A stretch of DNA of 64,000 nt, taken from NCBI GenBank assembly GCA_018873245.2, contig JAEMBT020000008.1:10701172-10765171 (forward strand). Reading direction: 5' to 3'. Positions within the stretch are counted from its first letter, which is position 1, and the number at the start of each line of letters is the position of its first letter. Of this stretch, positions 51,826 to 63,014 are shown piece after piece. The notes beneath the pieces are model-generated. The model was given only the letters and a program-made list of their open reading frames with translations. It did no database searches and was not told the DNA's origin. A program made the position numbers and the translations under genes. The stretch comes from Archegozetes longisetosus. Lineage: Eukaryota > Arthropoda > Arachnida > Sarcoptiformes > Trhypochthoniidae.

Positions 51826-52210
51826 AAATTTCTACAGAATAAACGTGTGGAATCAGATTCTAATTTAAAAGGAATAAAATGAGCAGAATTTTATTGTCCT
51901 GAAATGAAAGATTTTATATTATTGATATATCTTCAAAAATATTCAAAAAATGTCTATTCTAAGATTTGAGCCAACTATAGAGTAGAGCATAATCGAATAT
52001 CTTGACGAATAGATCATTGATCGAGGGCCAACAAGGCATACGAAACGAAATGACACGCCTAGTTACAATAGATCTATAAATTTTTGAATGTAATTGCCGA
52101 GACGAGGTCAATAGTGTATATCATTACTGCCCCAAGAAAAAACGAGCCGAAAAGCCAGAACTAATTTTGAGCAAAATATGGGTCTACTGGAAATGTGGTA
52201 TCTAAATAAA

Positions 52211-52770
52211 GGTATTACAATTTCAAGACAGAATTTCAAGTCTATTTTTGGAATTTCGTCCCCTGGCCAAAGAGAACTATCCCCGAATGGGGACTCCCAG
52301 TACCAATTAGCCAGAATTGACATTGACATTACGCTGCGAAATGATGTGATATAAATGCATTCTGATTCATAATCAGATATCCTGCTCTGTGTTTGCCTTA
52401 ATGATCTGGTATCTTTATGATCATATGCATGGACCAAGTCGGGGTACTTCAAGGACTCCTCTGAACCCTTTCAATCTGTGGTCCAAGTGTGCTTCAAACT
52501 GAATCATATTGTTTCCTTGAGTAGTAGTTGTATCAACTTTGGCTTCATCTGTTGTACTTGGTATAGTAATATTTTCTTTTGATAGTTTCTTTAAGAATTT
52601 ACACTATTAAGTCCCGATGGGTGCAGGAGTCCTCTCAGAGATAGTCCGCGCCTCATCAAAATATTTGTCTAATGGGTGCTGGGAAATCCAATTCGGGGAT
52701 AGTCTGTATTGACCGGGATACGAAAATCCAGAAATAGACTTGAAATTCGGGATTGAAATTGTAATACTTA
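52211..52770. repeat. Inverted pair of ~100-bp related segments
   Basis: The segment at 52211-52310 and the complement of 52669-52770 are clearly related. Both contain TATTACAATTTCAA, AATTTCAAGTCTATTT and CTATCCCCGAAT. The matching frames of both copies read NFKSI.G.S.PGQ..LSPN, so the segments look like diverged coding sequence, but I recognise no family. The minus strand between 52670 and 52440 also has coding-like runs (for example HLDHRLKGFRGVLEVPRLG) and no intact frame. Confidence 0.5.
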
Positions 52771-53430
52771 CATTTTGATACTATATTTGCAACAGGCCAG
52801 AAATTAACCATGTTTTCCGGCCCATATTCTCTATTGGAAGGTAATGATATACACAATTGAGCTCATCTCGACGAGTATTTTTTTAATATATACATATTTT
52901 GTAAGTAGGCGTATCGCTTTGAGAATATGCGTTGTAATTTAAAGTCGCTTAACAAGTTTCATATATTAACGTATATAAGATGCATATAATGGCTGCGACT
53001 TCAGAGCTCATGTAGATTTTTAAAATTTCACATTTTTAATAAATGTTGCTATTTTAAAAGTATTTTCTTATAAATAATTATGTAAAATGTAATTGAAAAA
53101 TTCAAATAATGCTTCAAGTCGAATAAAATCAATTTTTTACGCAATAAAATAAAATTTTCCATGTAAAAAATGTTATATTAATATGCTATAACTAGGTTAG
53201 GGTGAGCATTAAAATTTGTATAATGTTATCAAAGTCACCAAGTTCTCAGTGGAATGCAACGGGTCAACAGAGATCAAATAAAAATATTTTTTCCTCGCTT
53301 ATTCTTTCCCATAGCTTAAACTTTACTTTGCCACAAACAGACATAGATTATGAAGTGGGGCCTGTCATAGCGAAGTATATCCCAACTCTAAACGCTCTAA
53401 TAATCCAAGTCCAAGCTATTACATAACGTA

Positions 53431-53941
53431 CAGTCAACTCAAATCAAACCTTTCTCTGAAAAATCCAGAACAACTATTGATGTTCTTGTCAGATTTGAAA
53501 AATTTCAATAGTAGCTTGTTTTTTTAAATTCTGATTTGTAAAAACATTAAAGAATGTTGAAAAATTCAACAAGATAATTGCATAAGTTCATCTCAAAATC
53601 GAACATTGAATTTCTAATCAAATTTATTCGAAAGTTTGAAAAACAGATTTTATTCCAATGTTTAATAAATTTCCGGATTTCGGTTATAAAAAAATTGAAA
53701 AATTATTAGAGATTTGAATACAATCTGTTTTTCAAACTTTCAAATATTTTCTACTAAAAATTCGATGTTCGATTTTGAAGTGAGTTTATGCGATTATCTT
53801 GTTGAATTTTTCAAGATACTTTAATATTTTTGCAAACTAGAATTTTAAGAGAACAAGCTAGTTTTGAAATTTTTCAAATCTGTCAAGAATATCAATAGTT
53901 ATTCTGGGTTTTTCAGAAAAAGATTTGATTTGAGTTGATTG
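53431..53941. repeat. Long fold-back: 220-bp arms around a 70-bp loop
   Basis: The left arm (53431-53650) and right arm (53721-53941) are inverted copies over about 220 bp at roughly 85% identity, with only 70 bases between them. The ends are CAGTCAACTCAAATCAAA and, complemented, CAATCAACTCAAATCAAA. No clear target duplication or coding sequence is seen. It is probably a fold-back MITE. A transcript across it would form a long double-stranded hairpin and could feed siRNA production (inference). Confidence 0.85.
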
Positions 53942-54220
53942 CATTACCGCCTATTCCTCCTATTGTTAGTTAAGCTACTATAAGTCTGTCCCAAATTTAG
54001 GAGAAATCTCCCTATAAAAGTGATAAGCATATATGTATTAAGTGTTTTTTACCTTGTGTTCTCATTAAAATCTAAAAAAGCCAAACAAATATGTTGTACC
54101 ACAAATTTTATTGCAATATCAACGTTATTATTTTATGTTTGACCTTTCTTCCATTTCCCTTCTCTCATTCGACAAAAGATCATTTTACTGTTTATATTAT
54201 TCTTTAGTTTTTCATTCAAG

Positions 54221-54352
54221 ATGGAGGACTCAACTGAAATAAATGCTTATCTTTGGGATAAAAATTGGGTCATATCCATGGATAAAAGGAAGGGAAATAA
54301 GGGACAAGCGCCGACTCTTAAAAAGAGAAAATTAAAACGAATGCAAATATAA
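54221..54352 (+). CDS. Short basic open frame, 43 codons (weak candidate)
   Basis: Opens at ATG 54221 directly after a pyrimidine-rich run ending in TTCAAG, which could equally be a splice acceptor. It encodes MEDSTEINAYLWDKNW, then a Lys/Arg-rich tail ending LKKRKLKRMQI. There is no known domain and no visible promoter. It may be a terminal exon fragment, a small gene or chance; I do not claim a function. Confidence 0.15.
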   Translation: MEDSTEINAYLWDKNWVISMDKRKGNKGQAPTLKKRKLKRMQI

Positions 54353-54650
54353 ATGTTTTTTAAATCGTAACGAACGCTACTTATAACTTTAAAGCAAAAT
54401 AATCCTCGTTAGCTTTATCAAATGCTATCTGTAACCAGTGTCGATAATTAAGTTTTAGCGTGTACTATAACAAACTGATATCTATTAACTAATATTAAAA
54501 TATATTAAGATTTTAACTTTTATGATTTTAATGACACTTAGTTTTATTTATAATATTATTCACTATATTTTTAACTTATCGACTATACACTTTTTTAATA
54601 CTTACAATTAATATTTTAATTTAAAATGTATTGTTTTAACTATTAACAAC

Positions 54651-54878
54651 TGTGACCCATAAAATACATCTCTGAGATAGGGTCACAGCATTTTGTATCT
54701 AAAAGCAAGTTCTTGACCTAATAAAATAGTTTTTAATATACAGTCCTTGTTTTATTAGTGTTCCAGCCACTAATCATCACTTCTTTAAAGTGAGTATAGT
54801 GGCCGGTTTTCCCGAACCCCAACAGATTCGGCGGTTTTGAACAACCGCCCAGGCGGACAAAACACCGTGTCCGTCACA
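54651..54878 (-). mobile_element. Probable solo LTR (Ty3/gypsy-like), fossil
   Basis: A 228-bp segment. Read on the minus strand it starts TGTGACGGACACGGTG and ends GGGTCACA, the usual TG...CA with a short inverted repeat (TGTGAC/GTCACA). It includes a CTATACTC TATA-like stretch and AATAAAA as a possible poly(A) signal. It is GC-rich and full of short stems compared with its AT-rich surroundings. No second LTR or internal region is present, and a matching target duplication is not evident, so it is most likely an old solo LTR. Family by terminal resemblance only. Confidence 0.4.
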
Positions 54879-54885
54879 AAATAAT

Positions 54886-55933
54886 CGAAATTTGGTTAAA
54901 AGTTTGAGTCATTATTCTAGTTTGCATAAAAAGTTGGCTGAAAAGCAGGAAAATTAGGAAGCAGATTGAAAGAGGCACAAGATAACATGTTTGATGGAGG
55001 AAATCATGTCTGAAAAGCACTTTAATGTGAAATCCTTTCTCGAGGAGAAAATCGAAAGCGAAGAAAATCGACTCAATTATTATCAATTACAACCATTTGC
55101 AATTTACCATCAACTTATACACAACCGAAATGTATCAGGTTCCAAAGGCCTAATTCAACAAAACACACTTCAAATCTTTAAGAAAAAAATCTCACCCTAG
55201 CAAACAATATAAGTAACCAATAGAAAGTATAGTTCTGACTAATCCAGAAAGAAATCGATGGTTCGCATAAAACCTTTAAATAATGTCGTCACACTTTTGT
55301 GATATGGGATTGATCTGCTTTTTTCACATTTCATATCAAGTAAATGTGAAAAACTTGAATTAAATGTTCATGAAGAGTTTTTAGTATGATTGTTTTCCAG
55401 GATGATTAAATTAAAATCAAGGTTTTAATGTAAGATTTCAATTTTTACCTATTTCTTCGTCAAAGCATCTGGTTGGATTTTATAGAGATTTTACACTTAT
55501 TTTTCATGGAAAATTTTATTTTAAACAACTAGTAGATATCAAATAAAGATGAAAACTGTTCTTTATCAAGTGATTTACTATAACAATTTTTATCTGTCAA
55601 ATTATTACAATCATGTACAATATAGGAAAACGATTATTATTACAGAATTTCCCTGCCTTTTATAGGTATTGGCTTCTATAATATTGCTATTTTTAGTTAA
55701 AAGTTGTAACAATATTTGTATTTATTCGTAATATAGCTGAGTAATACTTAAACTTTTACCAGTCGAATAGAAATGAACTTGTATTACGACCATAAAGCAA
55801 ACTATAAATCTAATACACTTGAAGTTGCAAACTATATTTTCTTTTTTATAATAATTCTACATTATTATTACCAAACCAAAAATAGACTAATGTTACACAC
55901 TTAAAATGAATAGCTACAAACTAGATATACATA
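54886..55933. other. AT-rich stretch with a 12-bp hairpin
   Basis: No supported gene. A 69-codon plus-strand frame at 54991-55200 and its antisense frame have no recognisable domain. At 55320-55353, TTTTTCACATTT and AAATGTGAAAAA form a perfect 12-bp stem around a 10-base loop. Confidence 0.45.
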
Positions 55934-56183
55934 TCGTTACCTCAGTGCTATAATGCGCTAACTCGAAAATTTTGATAAGATGAGTTAATACCACTTTTGA
56001 AGTAAGACATGAAACTTCTATAAATTGCTCGAATCAAATATCAAAACTTTCAAATAGATTCCGAAATATATCATTTCAATTACAGCTGTTATGATGCCTT
56101 CGAATTATGATTCTAAATTTTAAACTCAAATTTGTCCATAACAGACTTTTCAGAGTTGGTGCATTATAGTGCTAAGGTGGCGA
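55934..56183. mobile_element. TA-flanked MITE, 250 bp
   Basis: The left end TCGTTACCTCAGTGCTATAA and the complement of the right end TCGCCACCTTAGCACTATAA match at 15 of 20 bases, and the match continues through ATGC and AACTC. TA lies directly outside both ends (55932-55933 and 56184-56185). No coding capacity. Fits a non-autonomous Tc1/mariner-type element. Confidence 0.7.
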
Positions 56184-56185
56184 TA

Positions 56186-56765
56186 TAAGTTATAAATATT
56201 TTCTATTTCACAATATTTATTTTCATCTAAATTCGAACTGTAAACTCTAAAATCCCCTCTGGTATTACTATCACTCTTCAAGACTAAATGAAAATCTAAA
56301 ATCATAAATACATAAAACCTGAAACTATGAACTAGTTTACATTATAATCATTGAGCTATAATAGATATGAGAGTAAATACGTTCGAAAATGTGTCAATAC
56401 AATAACCAACTTTGAGATACAATAAAAGTTAATATTAAATAAGAGAAAAATTTTAAAATGAGTTTGTTTAATGATTTCGTATCGATCTACAACTAACTCA
56501 CTCTTAAAATTTATTTTCTTCATTTGTATGATGTCATTACTTGAGTTTTAGTCAATAGAAACTACCACTTAATGACCCTATGAATGAATTAACGAATTGT
56601 GAACTTTTAGAGAAACAATTATATTTTCTGTTTTCAAAAATAGAACAAATTCTCGATTAATTTCCATAGAGAAATTTTTCTTTAGATCGTACTTTTGGAA
56701 ACAATTTTCGATTTAATGAACTAATACATAAGTTTTATAAGTCTGATTCTAACAACAAGCGAAAT
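56186..56765. other. Upstream region of the receptor-like gene
   Basis: AT-rich, no gene or clear core promoter motif seen before the start codon at 56766. Confidence 0.4.
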
Positions 56766-57977
56766 ATGTCTGAAAATACTGACAAAAGTTTACATATAGA
56801 AAATCTGGGTTTACCACTTTATAAATATGGACTCATTCACAGACAGGATATCAATAACTATCTTTTTTCTGCGAAGACGGAAAATCAAAGATTCAAGTCT
56901 AACGCTATAATTACTATGCTTATTCTGGTTCTAATTAAAATATCGCTAAATTCTATGGCTTTCAAAAATGAAGACTATCCCGTATTCTACTTCGATGTTT
57001 ATAAAATGCTTGGCTTAGCTCAATATTTTTACGCGATATTTTTAATTGTTCTAATATTTTCTATAAGAATAATATATTTATTCAATTATAGCAATTGTAA
57101 ACATTATAAATGGCTGGAAATCATTCAAATTATGGAAGGGTTGAAAAGTATGGATACGATTGGTATAGAAGATGAAAAGCAAATGAAATTATTTGTTCAA
57201 AAAACATCACTTTACAGATTCCTGCTATCATTTGGAATAAAATCTAACTCATTTCTCTACTTTCCTTTACTTTCTTATTTGGTGCTCGAAAATTTCAAGT
57301 CTTTTCAGGGTATTGTTTATGGTATTATTAATGCACTTTTGGCCTCTTCGTGGGGAACATACATCTTTTCCATCTTATCATATAGTTTTCTTTATTATTT
57401 CATTTCTTGCTATTATTGTGGATTAAGATTTAGATTATTCAATCAAAAGATATCCCAAAAGAAAATGTGTTTTAGCTTTCAAGAAATAAACAAATTACTT
57501 GAAGAGCACAACGATATTTGTATTAATGCTATAAAATACAATAAATTTTGGAAGAAATCTTATTTCGCTCTCAATTACACATTAATTCCAATTAATCTAA
57601 TGCTTTTACAACAGTTTCTGTTTGAAGATCTCAAATTACTTACATCGATAACCATATTTTTCGCTTTAATCGTGTTACTTTTCTCTCTTATTCTGTTGAA
57701 TTTAATGACAGCTTCTATAAACAAAAGTGCTTCAAAATCACACAAATATTTGTTCAAATTTAATTTCAACATAAAATCACTTGATATTAATAGAAAAATT
57801 AAGGTAAGGATATATTTTCAGTTTTTAAAATATTTTACACTTTGCTAAAAATGTCATTTTTTATAGTTATTGAATGCAATGGAAAGAATCGATAATAAGA
57901 ATCGATTAATAGGTTTTTCATGTGGTAATCAATTCGTTATGACTCCTATGATTGCATTCAAAGTATGGAGACTTTAA
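56766..57977 (+). CDS. Gustatory-receptor-like multi-pass membrane protein, two exons
   Basis: Likely a ligand-gated chemoreceptor channel subunit of the arthropod gustatory receptor type, in the plasma membrane of sensory cells. Exon 1 is 56766-57803 and exon 2 is 57867-57977. The 63-base intron begins GTAAGG and ends TTTTTTATAG at phase 0, giving 382 residues. Hydrophobic segments lie near residues 46-64, 83-106, 150-173, 183-216 (one or two passes), 266-284 and 291-315, with a last membrane-associated stretch in exon 2. Exon 2 encodes LLNAMERIDNKNRLIGFSCG followed by NQFVMTPMIAFKVWRL; this short terminal exon with a G-F-S-C..QF motif resembles the last exon of gustatory receptors, where TM7 carries QF. 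Reading through the donor instead gives a 360-residue frame lacking this end. The long internal loop (about 217-265) and intracellular N-terminus (no signal peptide) fit the family. The ligand cannot be inferred. Another seven-pass family remains possible. Confidence 0.62.
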
Positions 57978-58495
57978 TATGATGCCAAAATATTTTTGCC
58001 ATATTTGTATTATATGAATTTTTCAGGTTTACGTAATATTTATTCGCTTTTTGTTATTGACTTAAAAGTTCGCGAAATCGATTTCAAAATAATGTGACTA
58101 AAATTTTATTGTAAATTACACATTTAGTTACACTGGTTGAGGCAAAGGTTTTGCGACTAACTTTTAGTTTTACTAGTAACCTGAAAAACAATGATAAATT
58201 ATATCAAATTTTTAATCAAATCAATTGAAATAAATACAAACTGGGCCAGTGACGATTAACTAGGCGCAATGACTATAAAAATCAGATGAGGTCCCTTCGG
58301 GTAGTACTCAATGAAAGGAGTTCATCCCCACCTCCTTGAGGCTAAATCCACTCGTTCACAAACCATGCTCAATTTCTTAAAATAGCCCGAAATAAACCCT
58401 TGAGTGGGCAATCACTTTCTAGACACCACCCTCACTTCACGCAAGGCCCTTCCATTTCTTTCTAATCACGCAATATATTACTATATTTGTTATTC
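57978..58495. other. Intergenic stretch with unexplained GC-rich block
   Basis: Sequence near 58250-58480 is markedly richer in GC than its surroundings (GAGGTCCCTTCGGGTAGTAC, CATCCCCACCTCCTTGAGGC, TTGAGTGGGCAATCACTTTC). It has no long frame and no clear Pol III A/B boxes. It may be a SINE or LINE 3' remnant; not identified. Confidence 0.4.
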
Positions 58496-59095
58496 ATAGT
58501 GACAAATTCAGCCAATGTTTTTTGAATAACTTAAGAACTACTTGAGATAATGAGATGACATTTTATTATTATGTACACAAAACCATTAAAAGACGTTTGT
58601 AAAATTTTGGTCAGGTTTCGGCCACTCGCGCGCATGATATAAAGCATCAAAGCTAGAGGTTCAGAATAGAGGTTCAGGGCTACTGTAGAACCTGAACCCC
58701 AAACCTCAGGTTCTGAAACTTCGAACCTCAAACCTAAAAATTTAGAAATTCTTTCGAAATTTAGAACCTGAACCCGAATCTAAATCTGAGATTCATATTT
58801 GTGGTTAGACTCGAGAGGTTTTGAGGTTCATTTATGCTCAGCATTAGTTATAACAATACTTTTACACTACAAATTTCACCGTGCACTGTTTCTTTCAATC
58901 AATTTCTACTGGATTTATCATTTTGAAACGCTATGTTTAGCTTTAATGGTTCATGTCGCGCGCGAGTGACCGAAACTTGACCAAAATTTTACAAATTTCT
59001 TTTAATGATTTTGTGTACAAAATAATAAAATTTCATCTCATTATCTTAAGTAGTTTTTAAGTTATTCAAAATCATTGACTGGATTTATCAGTTTG
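58496..59095. repeat. Long inverted repeat (~130-bp arms) with AGGTTC/GAACCT cluster inside
   Basis: The left arm, about 58496-58635, and the complement of the right arm, about 58948-59095, match over more than 120 bp. Shared blocks include TGAATAACTTAAGAACTACT, TAATGAGATGA, GTAAAATTTTGGTCA and CACTCGCGCGC. The centre (58650-58810) is packed with AGGTTC and GAACCT motifs in both orientations, so it can fold on itself again. A further motif, CTGGATTTATCA.TTTG.AAC, occurs as a direct repeat at 58909 and 59079, on each side of the right arm. No target duplication is resolved. Probably a composite DNA element. Confidence 0.7.
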
Positions 59096-59115
59096 TAACG
59101 GAGTGTAGGTTAATC

Positions 59116-60356
59116 TAAAGTAGTGGTCTTTGTAGTATATTTATTTTAGTTATGGATATAAGGGGAATGGTACACGTAGTGAGCTAAGTGTAGGAGAATG
59201 TTGCATGTTTAACACATAAATATCTAAGTAGTCAAGTTCTACCCTAACTATAAATCAAGGTACAATTACAAGAAAAAATAAATGAGAATTTGAAATATAT
59301 ACTTTCACGTATAGCTCGTGTGTGTACTGTGTTCTAATGAGATGTGTTCTACAGTAAAGGCTGCATTACCTTCAACTCTCAGTTAATTTTTCTAGTAATT
59401 GTATAACCAAAACTTCATTCAAATTCAACTTTTGAATTGAATAAAATCAGATCACCTGAACTCTTATTGCTTGTATTGCATATAAAATTAGAGATCAAAT
59501 ACAAGACCCAAAAATAAATTGTGGAACTAAATTTTTATATGACCAAAACAAAACTTATTTATGAATCAGTTACTTTCAATAGCAGACTAATTGATAAGAT
59601 TTTCATCTTGACAGACATTAAACTTACAAATAGATTTAAATATCTTGTTGTCTTCAAGACCTTGAGAAATCACTAGACTTCTTGGTTTACTATTTAATAA
59701 GTAATACTTGTTAAACTTGTATTGTCTTTGAGTCAATTCATTACCCATCTGATACTCAATCTTTAAAAGACATGGTTTGATTAAGTTTTAGCAAGAGATG
59801 CTTTTCCGAGATAACTTGACAGAATTATTGAAAATTATCAACAAGTGAAGATACAAAGTTTATACTTCTTGGCTCTGTTTCAAGATTTAAGGTAAAATCT
59901 TTCAAATCCTATCTTATCCTTGATTTGTAAATGAGTTAAAGTATTTTTAGTGACTTTTCTATCACTTCAATAACTAATAAACAAGTTCTAAAAGCTGAAA
60001 ATTTTATTTTCCAGGACTATAAGCATAGTACTAAAAGTTTTGAAAACTTTTTCAGCCGAGAATTAAATTTTTTCATTCAAATGAAACTAAAATCGTAAGA
60101 GGAAATAACGACTGGATTTGTCTTTTGTATTGATTTCTTCAATGTCAACTGATCCTTTGAGGAGAAGACTTTTCATTGAGAGGAGGCGTCTGAAGGTGGA
60201 TAAAGAGAGAATAAAAAATTAGTAGTAGCCGTCGTAGAGTACATGATGGTTTTCACACGATACACTGATCCAAATCGAGTCCTGTTTATTTTAACTTCTA
60301 AAAATAAACGTGACTTCATGGAAAGACTGATCTGGCTATTAGCAAGTATAACAATA
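59116..60356. other. AT-rich non-coding stretch
   Basis: No gene, RNA gene or element recognised. Confidence 0.45.
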
Positions 60357-60358
60357 TA

Positions 60359-60712
60359 CAGCACTTATTATGTTCTCATATGCTTATGGAAAAGAACACC
60401 GCGACGTAATCTTTGAACAAATTATAAATACAGTAAAACCTCTATAAGTTGAACACCCTCTAAAAGTTGAACAAGATTTCCGAACATTTCTTATAGATTA
60501 TTACTGTATATAGTTTATTGAGTGAGGCAAATTTCAATGTTGAATATCAAACATCAAGCATATGTCTATCAATGATTCAAAATCAAATCAAGTTCCAACA
60601 TTTAAAATAAGTCAAATAGAAGTATAAGTGATTGACTCACTCATTTGTAGTCTGTTCAGAGATCACAGAGCGGCGTCCTTTCCATAAGCATATGGAAACA
60701 TATTCGGTGCTG
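60359..60712. mobile_element. TA-flanked TIR element, 354 bp, carrying a nested element
   Basis: Ends are CAGCAC, with TA directly outside both (60357-60358 and 60713-60714). The inverted arms share CATATGCTTATGGAAA and continue with a more diverged GA.C.CCGC block, about 60 bp in all. No coding capacity. A 76-bp element sits inside at 60431-60506. Fits the Tc1/mariner MITE type. Confidence 0.7.
60431..60506. mobile_element. Nested 76-bp mini-MITE
   Basis: The left end is CAGTAAAACCTCTATAAG and the complement of the right end is CAGTAATAATCTATAAG. TA lies at 60429-60430 and 60507-60508. The motif TAAGTTGAACACCCTC is of the pogo/mariner end type. It lies within the 60359-60712 element, so it inserted later. 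Confidence 0.55.
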
Positions 60713-60714
60713 TA

Positions 60715-61748
60715 TACAGTAGTACTCTAGTAGACAATAGTGTATGCGACTTGACTCTTAATTCAAGGTCTAATTTGTAATAAACCAGAAAACATGTTAT
60801 GACATGATTCTTTCATAAAGAAAATTTGCCTTAATTTTTGCATACTGTATTTCAACAAATATTTGTTTGCACGTCTTGTCATCATTTAGTTTGTGCTCAA
60901 TTCTGGTTGATGCTAAAAGCTTTCAAAATTTTCTGTTTTTATTAATGAATTAATTTTATAGGATTAAGAAAATATTTCATTAGTTGATTTTATTGTCAAA
61001 TTTAAACTGAAATCTTGAGCTGAAATTTTCTCAATACGACCTTGTTGAAAATTATGTTTAATTTAAAATATTGTCTTGATTAATATTTCAACGGATCATT
61101 AACTTTGAGCCTGAGGTAAGACTTAGTTTTCTAGTCTTTAAGTTGTGATAAAAATAAGCTTTTCTGGGAATTTAGTTTTAAATGACTAAACTCATCTAAC
61201 GTTTAGTTATTTAATTATTCAAAATAATTATGAATAAAAGTCAGAAGTGTCATTTATTTTCAGATCCACAAAAATAATATATATCTTCTGAGTTGGGCTA
61301 TTTTTGAACCAGCTTTTCAATACATAACTGAAAGATGAGATCATCAATGATATGTCTGAGCCTTTAAAAGGACGTTTCTTATTCATAAGGGAACCATAAT
61401 TTACTTAAAAAAGTTTGAGCGCGTACTACAAATTGATAAATTATCGAAAGTTTATATAATAGAAAGTCATTTTTACGACTATTAGATTTACATTAATAGT
61501 TATCTTCGATATACGAACTTTTAACTTTTTCGATGACTTAATATTGATTAATTCGATTAAAAGAAAAATTATTCGTGATATATAACGTTATTCATTTAAT
61601 GTTTATTTTGGTTGAAAGTTTTAGTGAATGTGTTTTTATGTTAACCACGCGATTGAGTATGCGCTCATCTATTTTGAGGAAAGTTTACCTCCATACTAAA
61701 AAGTCACTGACATATCGTTGATAATCCTATCATTCAACTATCTCATTA
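60715..61748. other. AT-rich non-coding stretch
   Basis: No gene or element recognised. Confidence 0.45.
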
Positions 61749-61750
61749 TA

Positions 61751-63012
61751 CAGGGCTATCATTTAAACTTTAGGTACTAAAAACTTCGAAAAACTTTATA
61801 ATTAAATGTGATAAAATTTTGAAATTTGACACAATTATAGTTTATTTATCGAAAAATAAATTTAAATTACAACAAATGTTAAAAACACAACGGAAATACA
61901 AAGACGAACACGACAACCATATTTTCAGGAACATTTCAATTTGAGATTTTGTGGATTTGAGAAATATACTTGATCTTTTAAATGACCCCAAAAAAATAAT
62001 CGGAACTTGTCAAATCTAGTCATTGCGGCAGCCAATCAATCTCTGTCTGGAGCTATTGGTTTGTTATGCAGATATAAATTATATTACTTTAAATCAATTT
62101 TTCATTTTTTAAAGTAATTTATCGAACATTTTAAAAAATGCTTTATGCTTTACTAACGCTTTCAAGGTTATCGTTGTATTAACGTTTGCTATGAAATGCG
62201 GTGATTATCTTAAAAGAATAACAATTCAGATCTATTTTGTTTATATAAAAAATGTTTAAAACTTATAAAGTGAGTAAATCTTTGGGCAGTGGCCTCGAGG
62301 AGAGAACCTCATAAGCCTCTGAGCGAAAGTGAAAAAGTGTTAAAAAGAATAATCTTCTAAAATGTGAAAATCTTTAAATATGTTTATAGTATTTTTACTT
62401 ATCAACAAAATAATAAAATCACATTTAAATTTTATGCTATAATCCTTTAATGTATTTTTATTAAGTATTATTTTAAAATTATTTATAAATTTACTTATAA
62501 ATTTTATAAGAAATAAAAAAGAAATGAGAAAGATTGCAATCAAACAAAGTTTAATATTATTAAGAATTTAGTAAATATTTGTTTCAGAATTCTGGGAAAA
62601 TAATTTTAGTCCCTAGCTATGCGTTTAGTCTTATGAGCTCGAGCCAGAACGAAATAACAGGTTAATCCCTGAAATTATTCGATTAGCGAAACAAGAGGAA
62701 AAAATCCTGATTATTTTTTATGGGAACATTTAAAAGATCGAATATATCTCTCAAATCCACAAAATCCCGATAAATTGAAATTAAACATTAAAAATGAAAT
62801 TTTAAGCATTAGCTCTAAAATATTTGCGAAATGTCTCTGAAAATATGGTTGTCGCGTTCGCCTTTGTATTTCCGCTGTTTTCAAAATTTGTTGTAATTTA
62901 AATTTATATGTCGATAAATAAACTATAATTGTGTCAAATTTCAAAATTTTATCTCATTTAATTATAAAGTTATTCGAACTTTTTAGTACCTAAAGTTTAA
63001 GTGATAGCCGTG
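61751..63012. mobile_element. 1.26-kb TIR element with ~250-300-bp arms
   Basis: The left arm is 61751-62003 and the right arm 62706-63012, inverted copies at roughly 85-90% identity. The right arm keeps about 55 bases that the left arm lacks. The ends are CAGGGCTATCATTTAAAC and, complemented, CACGGCTATCACTTAAAC; TA lies at 61749-61750 and 63013-63014. The 700-bp centre has no transposase; open frames there are short and AT-rich. A GC-richer block at 62279-62335 is odd within it. Long arms and a TA target suggest a non-autonomous Tc1/mariner-like element. Confidence 0.8.
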
Positions 63013-63014
63013 TA

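Noticed and set aside
62279-62335. U4 snRNA gene
   Set aside because: Only the first dozen or so bases resemble U4; the rest does not, and no Sm site is seen.
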